From Candidatus Parcubacteria bacterium (GTDB taxonomy: Bacteria; Patescibacteriota; Minisyncoccia; UBA6257; 2-01-FULL-56-20): a stretch of DNA of 35,528 bases. A program made the translations under genes and the position numbers. Positions 1 to 7,719 of the stretch are shown here, piece by piece. Location of the stretch: the NCBI GenBank assembly GCA_003599135.1, contig QZIV01000009.1, positions 1 to 35,528 of the forward strand. Direction: 5' to 3'. Below the pieces are notes generated by a model, which saw nothing but the letters and a program-made list of their open reading frames with translations, was not told the DNA's origin and did not search any database. How positions within the stretch are numbered: position 1 is the first letter of the stretch; the number at the start of each line of letters is the position of its first letter.

Positions 1-235
1 AATAGACAGGGAAAAGCGCACCCTCGGGATACATCGAGAGGATCCCTTTTTCGCAGAGATCGCACTTTCTCCGGTAAAGAGACCTTTCGTTTCTAAAAAA
101 CATTCGTCTTACAATCCTACATTCTGGGCACCACGTCGGCGGCGGAACGCCTATCCTTTTATAGAAACCAAAATCTTCCGCCTCAATCGTGAACTGGTTT
201 TTGCAATTCTGGCAGGTTTTTGCTTCGGAGTTCAT
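1..235 (-). CDS. Zinc-ribbon protein, paralogue 2 (partial, 3' end outside window)
   Basis: Reading from the ATG at 235 down to base 1 gives an open frame of 78 codons that continues past the window edge. The start is close to the N-terminus of the preceding gene: a CxxC pair (TCQNCKNQF), then DFGFY, then VPPPTWCPEC, so a four-cysteine ribbon is repeated almost residue for residue. Its ATG overlaps the TGA of the upstream gene in an ATGA junction, so translation is probably coupled. It is therefore a tandem duplicate of the 232-1926 gene that is still translated. Function is unknown; the ribbon suggests zinc binding. Only the N-terminal part can be read, so total length and later domains are not known. 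Confidence 0.8.
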   Translation of the reverse strand, partial: MNSEAKTCQNCKNQFTIEAEDFGFYKRIGVPPPTWCPECRIVRRMFFRNERSLYRRKCDLCEKGILSMYPEGALFPVY

Positions 236-1926
236 GCTACTTCGGAGTTGTAACAACTCTCACAATACACGGTCTCCGGCCAATCAGGAACGTAGGAAGT
301 TTTAATTTCCTTTCCACACTTCGCGCATTTCCGATCATAAATCGCGATTGGATTCAACCGCCTGATTCGCGCGCGGTCGCGGCAGAACGGACACCTTATC
401 GGAATCGGGATACTCATGCGGCGATAAAAGTCGAGTTCCATTTTTATAACCTGGTAGTTTTTCCCGCACTCCGAACATTTCAAAATGCCCTTCAAAATAT
501 CGTCAGTAACATCCTTAACGTGGTCGGGTACGTCGATAGTCGCTCCTTGGTAATCTCGTCTGTCCAGATCGCGCCACAGAAAACCAGCCCGAATAGCTTC
601 TTCCTTCGATTTTCGAGCAAATTCGTCTCCCATGGTTTCGTTATAAGGCCACGGGGAAAACTCACCAGGAAGCCACTCTCCGTAACGATATTCGCGCCCC
701 AAACTGTCCCGATACAGAACTTTTGTCATTTGTTCCCTGATACGAGATACCAGATCGCGATACTCTTCTTTGGAGTACTGCTTATTGAAAACACAGTATT
801 CGCTGTTTCGGACACCGACGCATCCGAACATATTTCCCGAACCGTGGCAACCGAAACAATACTCGAGATCGTGGGCTCCGTAGTTCCAAATGCTGAACTT
901 TAACATCCTTACGTCGAGGCCGACCCAGGGGCACTCATATATCCATTCTGAACGTAAGCCGAACATGGTGTGATCGTAGGAATTCGCTGACGGGCCAGCT
1001 TTGAGGAGCTGAGAGTATCTGACGTTCTCGGCGTTCCCCATCATATAAGAGTCGTGAACGTTCTTGGACTTAAAGATATAGTCACCGGAAACGTCGGTGT
1101 TTTTCCAGCCGTGAAAAGCTTTGCGCGGATACTTGAGGAAATCGTTCCCGACCCTCTTCCGCAGCGATCCAACGCTTTTTCGGGAACCGAGGTCAAGGTC
1201 GCGAATTGTTTTTTCGAATTCCTCTTTTGTAGATGGCTGGTTGAATAGGTAATAACTCTTATTCCTTAAATTAACGCAGCCGATGCAGTAGGAGCAACCC
1301 ATAAGATCTTTCGAGAAGTAAATATCGTGCGAGTGATCGCAATCTTCAGAGTAAAAGACCCTATAACAATCATTCAGCGTGAGTCCCTCGTAACACAACT
1401 CGGACTTGTTGGTAAACGAAACGTCAACACAGTCCCGGAGATGGGTCATCGTATTCGTGTACGCGCTATTCTCACTATAATCAGCCTTAAAACAGAGATA
1501 GCAGTTCTTGAGCTCCGCCGCAGCGTTGCAGTACTCACTGTTTACGAGTGTCGCGTATTCGGTGTGAAGCGCCGGCAGAGGAACTTCCCGAAATAAGTCG
1601 CGGTACTGTTCGAAAAAAGAGCGCGAGAAGTCGTAGTCGCGACCGAAGCTCTTCGGGTCCCACTTATCCGACCACCAAACGTCCTGGCGATATACTTTGT
1701 GCGGTGAGGAGGGATGATAAACCGAGATGACTTCCTCTCCGGTAAAATCGCATTTTCGTTTATAGAGCGTGCGATATCCACACCACGCCAGCCGCCTTAC
1801 CATCCGGCACTCCGGGCACCATGTGGGCGGCGGAACCTTCATAACTTCATAGAACCCGAAGTCGTCCAGTTCGATGACAAACTGATTCTTGCAACTTTGG
1901 CAGGTTCTCGCTTCTGCGTTTCTCAT
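232..1926 (-). CDS. Cysteine/tyrosine-rich zinc-ribbon protein, CPR-type conserved hypothetical
   Basis: A 564-residue protein with a four-cysteine ribbon at each end: C9/C12 with C37/C40 near the N-terminus, and several CxxC pairs (CSECGK, RCPFC, KCAKCG, CESC) in the last ~100 residues. The middle is rich in Cys, Tyr, Asn and Ser, with repeated short units such as NSEYC, NCYLC and NDCY that look like a repetitive fold. There is no signal peptide or membrane segment. From memory, similar proteins are frequent in Parcubacteria and often carry the uninformative label 'CaiB/BaiF family', which nothing here supports. It starts 9 nt after mrdA as the next-to-last visible gene of the proS-mre operon and is followed by its own paralogue. 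Role unknown; nucleic-acid or metal binding is only a guess. Confidence 0.8.
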   Translation of the reverse strand: MRNAEARTCQSCKNQFVIELDDFGFYEVMKVPPPTWCPECRMVRRLAWCGYRTLYKRKCDFTGEEVISVYHPSSPHKVYRQDVWWSDKWDPKSFGRDYDFSRSFFEQYRDLFREVPLPALHTEYATLVNSEYCNAAAELKNCYLCFKADYSENSAYTNTMTHLRDCVDVSFTNKSELCYEGLTLNDCYRVFYSEDCDHSHDIYFSKDLMGCSYCIGCVNLRNKSYYLFNQPSTKEEFEKTIRDLDLGSRKSVGSLRKRVGNDFLKYPRKAFHGWKNTDVSGDYIFKSKNVHDSYMMGNAENVRYSQLLKAGPSANSYDHTMFGLRSEWIYECPWVGLDVRMLKFSIWNYGAHDLEYCFGCHGSGNMFGCVGVRNSEYCVFNKQYSKEEYRDLVSRIREQMTKVLYRDSLGREYRYGEWLPGEFSPWPYNETMGDEFARKSKEEAIRAGFLWRDLDRRDYQGATIDVPDHVKDVTDDILKGILKCSECGKNYQVIKMELDFYRRMSIPIPIRCPFCRDRARIRRLNPIAIYDRKCAKCGKEIKTSYVPDWPETVYCESCYNSEVA

Positions 1927-1935
1927 CTCTAATTT

Positions 1936-3804
1936 TTATTTTCTTATCCTATTCCAGTAGTACCAGTTCAAAATGTCCTTCGCGATCGGAACGGCGTTTA
2001 AACTCCCTTCGCGTGCGTTCTCCACTAAAACCAGTATTGCTATCTCGGGCTTGTCGCTCGGCGCGTAGCCCACGAAGAAAGCGTTCTCCTCCGTGTTCGC
2101 CCGCACCTGCGCAGTCCCAGTTTTTGCGCCGACCGAGAAACCGAGGTCCGAAAGGAGGTTAGCCGTCCCGAGTGGCGCGGTCACCGCTTCCCGCATCCCC
2201 TTCTGGATCTCCTGAAGCTCCGATCCGAGGTAGGAGAGATCGCGGATGAGCTCCGGATGCGAGCGGTTACGATTCACGACCGGCTTATAGAGCTTCCCGC
2301 CGTTCCCGATCGCGCTTACGAAATTCAAAATCTGAAGCGGCGTGGCCAGTATGTCTCCCTGCCCGATCGAGACATTGTAGGTGTCCCCCAAGAGCCACGG
2401 CGTACCGATTTTCTCCTCTTTCCACTCGGGAGTTGGAAGAAATCCCGCCGCTTCGTGAGGAAAATCAATGTCGGTTGACTGTCCAAGGCCGAACTTTTCC
2501 CACCACTCCCGCAGGCGACTGATGCCAAGGCCTTGCATCTCCTCCGTGCCGCCGCCTACGCTATAAAAGTACACGTTCGAAGACTGCGCAATTGCGGCAG
2601 AAAGATCCACGTTCCCCTGATACCGCCAGTCAAGAAATCGAGTGGGGCGTTCGGGATCGTACGGGTTCGGAACGTCAAGATACCCCGGCGAAAAAATCTC
2701 CCGCTCCGGAGTAATGACTCCGTCTTTGAGCGCCGCCACGCCGACCAATGGCTTTATCGTAGAACCAGGATTGTAGAATCCGCTCACGGCGCGGTTGAAA
2801 AGAGGCCGTAAAGTTGAAGTGAGAATCTGCGCGCGCTCTTCACTCCGGCCCACACCGCTAAAAATGTTGTTGTCGAAACTCGGGAGGTTCACGAGCGCCA
2901 AAATCTCTCCATTCTGGGGATTCATTGCAACCGCAACGCCAATTTGCCTGCCGAGCGACCAAAGGCCGTCTTGCAGTCTCCGGTACACGTACGACTGGAG
3001 CTCTCCGTCGATCGTAAGATGGAGCGGTGATCCGATCTTCGGGTCGCTTTTCAATTCTTTTTCGACAACCTGCCCGCGCGCGTCGCGCCGCCGGAGAACG
3101 ACTCCCGGTTCTCCCCGGAGAGCTTCGTCATAAAAAAGTTCTATCCCGCTCTTCCCGACAAGATCCTGGCTTCCAAGCCCCTCCCTGGTTTTGAGATCTT
3201 CGGCACTCACGCGACCGACGTACCCGACAACCGACGAAAAAACCTCTCCCTCGGGATACCCGCGCTTAAACCCCTGCTCAACAAACAAAGTCGAAAGATT
3301 CAGAGCCCGCAACTGGATTACCTGGCTTTGTGTGAGATCGGGATGCAAAACCACCGCATCGGCAAATCGGTCCGGATCGCTCCCCTCGACAAGCTCGATC
3401 ACGTCGCCGATATCCAAGTTCAAAACCTGTTGGATTGTCTTAAGCGTTTCTTCGCGCAACTCTTCATGCCTCAAAAATTCTCTCATGTCGAAAAGCGCCA
3501 CGAACACGGGTTCGTTCTCTGCGAGAATCTTCCCCTCACGATCGTAGATAAGGCCGCGGGGAGCTTGCTGCTTTTCCACGTCGCTCAAGTTCGCTTCAGC
3601 TCGCGCGCGATAGAGCTCTCCCCGCCCCAAGTTCAAAAAGAGTATTCTTCCGAGAAGAAGCGCACCGGTAAGGACGATGAGAAAACTCAAATAGATAAGC
3701 GGACGGTTGCCCAACGGAACCTCGACCACTTCGAGGTCACGCGACCAATCGTCTTGGAGCGCCTCCTCGAATGCGACTTCTTGGTCCTTACTTTTGCGTT
3801 TCAT
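1936..3804 (-). CDS. mrdA: Penicillin-binding protein 2 (elongasome transpeptidase)
   Basis: A 622-residue class B PBP that cross-links peptidoglycan during cell elongation, working with the SEDS polymerase RodA. One membrane anchor lies at about residues 35-58, followed by the PBP dimerisation region (APRGLIYDREGKILAEN). The transpeptidase domain has all three active-site motifs: SxxK at S348-K351 (STIK), SxN at S408-N410 (SSN) and KTG at K561 (KTGTAQ). Length is normal. The start overlaps the mreD-like gene by 17 nt, which fits translational coupling within the mre operon. RodA is encoded elsewhere in this window (32889-33935) rather than next to it. Confidence 0.95.
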   Translation of the reverse strand: MKRKSKDQEVAFEEALQDDWSRDLEVVEVPLGNRPLIYLSFLIVLTGALLLGRILFLNLGRGELYRARAEANLSDVEKQQAPRGLIYDREGKILAENEPVFVALFDMREFLRHEELREETLKTIQQVLNLDIGDVIELVEGSDPDRFADAVVLHPDLTQSQVIQLRALNLSTLFVEQGFKRGYPEGEVFSSVVGYVGRVSAEDLKTREGLGSQDLVGKSGIELFYDEALRGEPGVVLRRRDARGQVVEKELKSDPKIGSPLHLTIDGELQSYVYRRLQDGLWSLGRQIGVAVAMNPQNGEILALVNLPSFDNNIFSGVGRSEERAQILTSTLRPLFNRAVSGFYNPGSTIKPLVGVAALKDGVITPEREIFSPGYLDVPNPYDPERPTRFLDWRYQGNVDLSAAIAQSSNVYFYSVGGGTEEMQGLGISRLREWWEKFGLGQSTDIDFPHEAAGFLPTPEWKEEKIGTPWLLGDTYNVSIGQGDILATPLQILNFVSAIGNGGKLYKPVVNRNRSHPELIRDLSYLGSELQEIQKGMREAVTAPLGTANLLSDLGFSVGAKTGTAQVRANTEENAFFVGYAPSDKPEIAILVLVENAREGSLNAVPIAKDILNWYYWNRIRK

Positions 3805-4237
3805 ACGATGAATAAAAGATTTGGAAGGCCACGGCTCCGAAAAGCAGGGTCACGATGCTTGTTCCCACAAACGCCAAAAAATTCGGAAAAGAGAAAAACG
3901 GAGCTATGGCCGCGTGGAACACAACGAGACTGAGAAATATAAGGAAAAGATTTGCGACCCACGCATGCCAAGGTAGAACTTTCTTTATCCAAAACGATAC
4001 GAGAGGCAGGACCGCTATGAGGCCGATCTCGAGAGAAACTGCCGGCTGCCAGTTCAGCATGAGCGCCACGAAAAGCGAAAGAGAGCACACTTCCCAAAAC
4101 GAGAGAAAAAGCGAAGCGGCGACGAGCACCGCAAGAAGGAGGTCGAACGACGCTCCGAAAACCGTTTCGACCCGGAATTGAAGCAGGGCCGCAACTAGAA
4201 CTCCAAGAAAAAACGCCAAAAACTTTTTATGCCTCAT
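3788..4237 (-). CDS. mreD: MreD-like membrane protein
   Basis: A 149-residue, almost wholly hydrophobic protein with about five predicted membrane segments. Sequence alone does not show a firm MreD signature, since the family is poorly conserved. The position between mreC and mrdA is the classic place for mreD, and the size is close to the usual 150-170 residues. Its ATG overlaps the mreC stop by 4 nt, and its end overlaps mrdA by 17 nt. Inferred role: membrane component of the MreBCD-RodA-PBP2 elongation complex. The alternative is an unrelated small membrane protein, but synteny makes that less likely. Confidence 0.75.
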   Translation of the reverse strand: MRHKKFLAFFLGVLVAALLQFRVETVFGASFDLLLAVLVAASLFLSFWEVCSLSLFVALMLNWQPAVSLEIGLIAVLPLVSFWIKKVLPWHAWVANLFLIFLSLVVFHAAIAPFFSFPNFLAFVGTSIVTLLFGAVAFQIFYSSYETQK

Positions 4238-4905
4238 TGTCGGGCCACAAAAACGGTTCTCACCGCTCCGATCTCATAAGAAAATTTCATGCTCGCCTCC
4301 TGAAATAACTGATCCTCCGAAAGCTTTACGGCCTCGATTTCTCCTAGGGGAATCGCGTATGGAAACAAGGGCGAGGCGCTATAAACCACGTCTCCGGGCT
4401 CCACTTTCGCCCGCTTCGAAATCAAAGTAAGGTGCGGTTCGTCCCCCCCCCGGAACAAGGCCTCAGCTCCTCTCTCCCCGATCCGGACCGCGACCTCGAA
4501 TCGGCTGTCAAAAACGGTCTGCGCAACGCTCGTTGAATCGAACACACTCTGGACTTTACCGAGAAGCACGCCTTGAAAGGCCACCGCAACACCTTCCTCG
4601 GCGCCCTGCCGCTCGCCTATGTCAAGGAGAAGCTCGCTCTTTGCGCCGAAAGGATATCGGGAAAGAACCGATGCGCGGATATACTCAGGCGACCATGCGG
4701 GAAGCTGAGACTCTATAACCGAAAGCTTGGCGAGCTCCGCTTTGAGTTGTATGTTTTGAGCGTAAAGCTCGTCCGCAGTTCGGCTCTCCTCTTCTCGACT
4801 CCCTAAAAGCGCTCTCAACTCCCACCCCGTTTCCGGCCTCCAGAGAAGAAGCGCGAGGAGGACGAGCGAGAGGGTTACGAAGAGCCATCTGTCCCGCCGC
4901 ATCAA
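4234..4905 (-). CDS. mreC: Rod shape-determining protein MreC
   Basis: A 223-residue protein with an N-terminal membrane anchor (about residues 8-22), a coiled-coil stretch (about 38-62) and the MreC beta domain, recognisable from VLSRYPF, LLDIGERQGAEEGVAV and LLGKVQSV. It sits outside the membrane, where it links MreB to PBP2. It is somewhat shorter than proteobacterial MreC. It overlaps mreB by 4 nt (ATGA) upstream and the mreD-like gene by 4 nt downstream. The coding strand holds a run of nine G (plus-strand C at 4443-4451) inside the RGGDE codons; the frame stays open, but such a tract is prone to slippage. Confidence 0.9.
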   Translation of the reverse strand: MMRRDRWLFVTLSLVLLALLLWRPETGWELRALLGSREEESRTADELYAQNIQLKAELAKLSVIESQLPAWSPEYIRASVLSRYPFGAKSELLLDIGERQGAEEGVAVAFQGVLLGKVQSVFDSTSVAQTVFDSRFEVAVRIGERGAEALFRGGDEPHLTLISKRAKVEPGDVVYSASPLFPYAIPLGEIEAVKLSEDQLFQEASMKFSYEIGAVRTVFVARQ

Positions 4906-5945
4906 AGGTTGATGACAAGGGGTTTCAAAGGATTATCCAGCAGTTCTCTGTGCCGATCGAATCCGTCAACGACATATCCCAATCCCCGCGCAACGCAGGT
5001 GAGAGGCTCCTCAACCACTCGTGTTGCGACTCCCGTTTCCCGCTCGATGAGCTCGTCAATGCCGCGGAGAAGCGCTCCTCCGCCGCAAATGTAAATGCCC
5101 TGTTTCAGCATGTCGCCCGTAAGTTCTGGCGGCGCCGACTCGATGACGTCCCGCACCGACTCAACGATCGTGTCCAACGATTTCGTGATCGCTTGGCGAA
5201 TTTGGTTGTTTTTCACAACCACCTCTCTCGGCAGTCCCGACGAGATGTCCCGGCCGCGGACGGGAACCTCTAGTCGCCCGTCGAGGGGAACCGCGGAACC
5301 GACCGCGATCTTCGCAAACTCGGCCGTCGGCTCGCCGATCGCGAGACGGAACTCGTCCCGCAGGAATCGTGTGATGTCCTCGTTGAACTTATCCCCGGCT
5401 ACCTTCAGCGTCTTCGAGGTAACTGTTCCTCCCATCGAAATCACGGCGATGTCCGTGGTTCCTCCGCCGATGTCAATGATAAGACTTGCCGTCGGAAGCT
5501 CGATGGGAAGATTGGCGCCCAAGGCCGCCGCGACCGGAGACTCGATGAGATATACCTTCGAACAGCCGGCGTTTAAGGCGACGTCTTCAACGGATTTCCG
5601 CTCAACTTCCGTTAAGCTATTTGGAATCGCAAGAATTCCCCGCCGATAACTCATCATTGAGCCGCGGCTCAAGCGGCGCAAAAACTGGCGCAAGAGTTCC
5701 TGCGCCATTTCGAAGTCTGAAATCACGCCGTTCACGAGCGGCCGGATGACGCTGATGTGGCTCGGGGTGCGACCGAGCATTCTTCGCGCTTCTTCACCGA
5801 CCGCCAGAATCTGATTCGTTTTCTGGTTCACGGCCGCAATCGAAGGCTCGTTGATGACGATGCCGCGATTTTTTACGTACACAAGCGAGTTTGCCGTGCC
5901 GAGATCCACTCCGATGTCCTTGAACAATGTATCGAAGAAGGCCAT
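4902..5945 (-). CDS. mreB: Actin-like cell-shape protein MreB
   Basis: A 347-residue bacterial actin that forms membrane-associated filaments and directs lateral wall synthesis. The phosphate-1 motif (DLGTANSLVY), phosphate-2 motif (IDIGGGTTDIAV) and adenosine motif (GGGALLRGID) are all present, and the length is standard. It starts MAFFDTLFKDIGVDLG, so a short hydrophobic N-terminus precedes the first strand, as in membrane-binding MreBs. The proS stop and the mreB start share one base (TAATG), so mreB is probably co-translated with proS and driven from the proS promoter; no separate promoter is visible. Confidence 0.96.
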   Translation of the reverse strand: MAFFDTLFKDIGVDLGTANSLVYVKNRGIVINEPSIAAVNQKTNQILAVGEEARRMLGRTPSHISVIRPLVNGVISDFEMAQELLRQFLRRLSRGSMMSYRRGILAIPNSLTEVERKSVEDVALNAGCSKVYLIESPVAAALGANLPIELPTASLIIDIGGGTTDIAVISMGGTVTSKTLKVAGDKFNEDITRFLRDEFRLAIGEPTAEFAKIAVGSAVPLDGRLEVPVRGRDISSGLPREVVVKNNQIRQAITKSLDTIVESVRDVIESAPPELTGDMLKQGIYICGGGALLRGIDELIERETGVATRVVEEPLTCVARGLGYVVDGFDRHRELLDNPLKPLVINL

Positions 5946-7180
5946 TAGGTTTTCGTTTGGATTTTCATTGCGTTCACAAGCTCTTCTTTGGTCACGAGTT
6001 TCGCGTCTTTTGAAGTCCGGTGTTTCACCTCAACCTTCCCGCCGGTCTTCTCGCTCACGACCAGACGCCACGGGATCCCGATGAGGTCCGCCTCGACGAA
6101 TTTCTCCCCGGCAGACGCATTTCTGTCGTCATACAGTACCTCAACCCCCTGTGTTTGTAAATAATCGTAGACCTCCTTCGCCGACGCATTGCCGAGCTCA
6201 AGAAGGTGGGCGCGGAAGGGAGCGACGCTCTCCGGCCAGATGATCCCCTTCTCGTCGTGAAACTTTTCGACGACGACGCCCATAAGCCGCGAAACTCCCA
6301 CGCCGTAACAGCCCATAACGGGGTGGTGCTTCTTTTTGTCGCGCCCGACGAAGGTCAGATCGAAATCTTTCGCGTACTTCTCGCCCAGATCAAACACGTT
6401 CCCGACTTCCGACGCCCGCGCTTTGTGGAGCTTCCCCTGCTTGCAGCCGGGGCAGGCGCTGCCCACCGCTTGCTTCGCAATTGTGACGTTCACGCAGAAT
6501 TCGCAGACGTCGCAGTAGAGGATGTCGTCCTCGCCTGCGTCGGTTAAGACCATAAACTCATATGAAATCTTCTCCGAAAAACTCCCGCCCGAGGCCTCCG
6601 TCGCCTTTGCAACAAGGCCGGCCCGCTCAAAAATCTTGAGGTAAGCCTTCCGCACGATGCCGTAAAATCTGTCGAAATCCTCCTGGCTCTCGTGGAAGCT
6701 GTACATGTCTTTCATGAAAAATTCCACCCCCCGAAGGAGGCCTGACTTCGAGCGCAGTTCGTCCCGGAACTTCCAGTGAATTTGGTAGACCGCAAGCGGC
6801 AAATCCTGGTACGTCTGCACCCGCTTCATAACGAGCGGCGTCACTACTTCCTCTTCGCTCTGACCCAGGGCGTACTCTTTTCCGGTGCGGCTCTCCAATT
6901 TAAAGAGGACGTCGATCCGGTCCCACCCGCCGGATTTTTCCCAAATGCTTTTCGGATGGAGCACGGGCATCAAGACCTCTTGTCCCCCGATTGCGTTCAT
7001 CTCCTCGCGGACAATCTGCTCGATATTCCTTAAAACCTGGAGTCCGAGCGGCAAATAGCTGTACACGCCGGACATCAGCTTGTCTACAAAGCCGGCCCGG
7101 TGAAGAAGCTGGGCGTTTACGGTTGCCTCATCCTTGGGAGCGTTCCGCTCAACGCGGGTAAAAAGCTCTGATTGCCGCAT
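5945..7180 (-). CDS. proS: Prolyl-tRNA synthetase, editing insert mostly missing
   Basis: A 411-residue class II synthetase that charges tRNA-Pro. The bacterial-type core is clear: motif 2 region (FRDELRSKSGLLRGVEF, MKDMYSFH), motif 3 (YGVGVSRLMG) and the anticodon-binding domain at about residues 315-411. Bacterial ProS is usually ~570 residues because an editing domain of about 180 residues lies between motifs 2 and 3. Here that space holds only a short segment with two cysteine pairs (YCDVCEFC, CPGC) resembling a small zinc ribbon. Cis-editing of Ala-tRNA-Pro is therefore probably absent. It heads the mreBCD-mrdA operon and has a promoter (TTGCCA, 17 nt, TAGTCT) ending 9 nt before its ATG. 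Confidence 0.95.
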   Translation of the reverse strand: MRQSELFTRVERNAPKDEATVNAQLLHRAGFVDKLMSGVYSYLPLGLQVLRNIEQIVREEMNAIGGQEVLMPVLHPKSIWEKSGGWDRIDVLFKLESRTGKEYALGQSEEEVVTPLVMKRVQTYQDLPLAVYQIHWKFRDELRSKSGLLRGVEFFMKDMYSFHESQEDFDRFYGIVRKAYLKIFERAGLVAKATEASGGSFSEKISYEFMVLTDAGEDDILYCDVCEFCVNVTIAKQAVGSACPGCKQGKLHKARASEVGNVFDLGEKYAKDFDLTFVGRDKKKHHPVMGCYGVGVSRLMGVVVEKFHDEKGIIWPESVAPFRAHLLELGNASAKEVYDYLQTQGVEVLYDDRNASAGEKFVEADLIGIPWRLVVSEKTGGKVEVKHRTSKDAKLVTKEELVNAMKIQTKT

Positions 7181-7189
7181 TATGGAAAT

Positions 7190-7218
7190 AGACTAGCACC
7201 GAAATTTTGCGTTGGCAA
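7190..7218 (-). promoter_or_regulatory. Promoter of the proS-mre operon
   Basis: On the minus strand, TTGCCA (7213-7218) is separated by 17 nt from TAGTCT (7190-7195), followed 9 nt later by the proS ATG. This predicts a transcript with at most a few leader bases. It lies back to back with the plus-strand promoter at 7233-7265. Confidence 0.6.
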
Positions 7219-7232
7219 AACGCTCATTTAAC

Positions 7233-7265
7233 TTGACCGGCGCCACAAACAAGCGCTAGGATAAT
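7233..7265 (+). promoter_or_regulatory. Promoter of the 7300-7647 gene
   Basis: TTGACC (7233-7238) is followed by TAGGATAAT (7257-7265), readable as TAGGAT after 18 nt or GATAAT after 21 nt. A leader of about 25-35 nt would result, carrying the strong ribosome-binding site GGGAGGGG at 7289-7296. Confidence 0.55.
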
Positions 7266-7299
7266 CCCGGCAACACCACATCTCAACCGGGAGGGGACG

Positions 7300-7647
7300 G
7301 TGAAAATCCAGATCAGCAGTCAGACAACATCCCAGCACGTGAGGGCAGGAATGGAGCTCCTCGATCGCAAGATGCCGGACTGGCGCTCCAAAGTCGACAT
7401 GGACAAGCTCGATATGATGAGCTCCGCATGGGGCCTCCTCGAGCAAGTCTTCGGTTCACAGCAGAAGGGATTGGAAACCCTCGGAATTTCCGAGGAACAC
7501 CTGATACAGTACGGATTTTTCCCCGACCACCTGCGGGGCGGCCCGGGACTCACCGCCGCCTGGAGACAGGAACTCCGGGAGAAACAGGAGCAGATTCCCG
7601 CGCAGTCGCCCGAAGCGAAGGGAGCCCGCGGAACGGTTACAGCATAA
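7300..7647 (+). CDS. Small soluble hypothetical protein, monocistronic
   Basis: A 115-residue protein starting with GTG at 7300. The start is fixed by a strong Shine-Dalgarno sequence (GGGAGGGG, a few bases upstream), unlike most neighbours, which lack one. The protein is hydrophilic and probably largely helical (about residues 20-90), with no cysteines and no membrane segment; the C-terminal ~25 residues look disordered. It has its own promoter (7233-7265) and a strong terminator (7673-7708), so it forms an independent transcription unit between the proS operon and the glycosyltransferase gene. I do not recognise the family. A highly expressed small protein is suggested by the expression signals, but no function can be named. 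Confidence 0.7.
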   Translation: MKIQISSQTTSQHVRAGMELLDRKMPDWRSKVDMDKLDMMSSAWGLLEQVFGSQQKGLETLGISEEHLIQYGFFPDHLRGGPGLTAAWRQELREKQEQIPAQSPEAKGARGTVTA

Positions 7648-7672
7648 CCCCGGGAGAACGACAACTTTGAGA

Positions 7673-7708
7673 AAGGCCTGCGGATCGCATCTGCAGGCCT
7701 CTTCTTTT
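7673..7708 (+). terminator. Rho-independent terminator after the 7300-7647 gene
   Basis: AGGCCTGC (7674-7681) and GCAGGCCT (7693-7700) form an 8-bp perfect stem with an 11-nt loop, followed by CTTCTTTT. The T-run overlaps the -10 box of the next gene. Confidence 0.85.
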
Positions 7709-7713
7709 ATAAT
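7708..7713 (+). promoter_or_regulatory. -10 box TATAAT of the glycosyltransferase gene (leaderless start)
   Basis: A perfect TATAAT ends 6 nt before the GTG at 7720, so transcription should begin at or next to the start codon. No good -35 is seen at 16-19 nt; that space is the terminator hairpin of the preceding gene. Confidence 0.55.
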
Positions 7714-7719
7714 GAATAG

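Noticed and set aside
5095-5649. 184-codon plus-strand ORF opposite mreB
   Set aside because: It is a shadow of mreB codon usage; low-complexity Ser/Arg/Pro product, no start signals.
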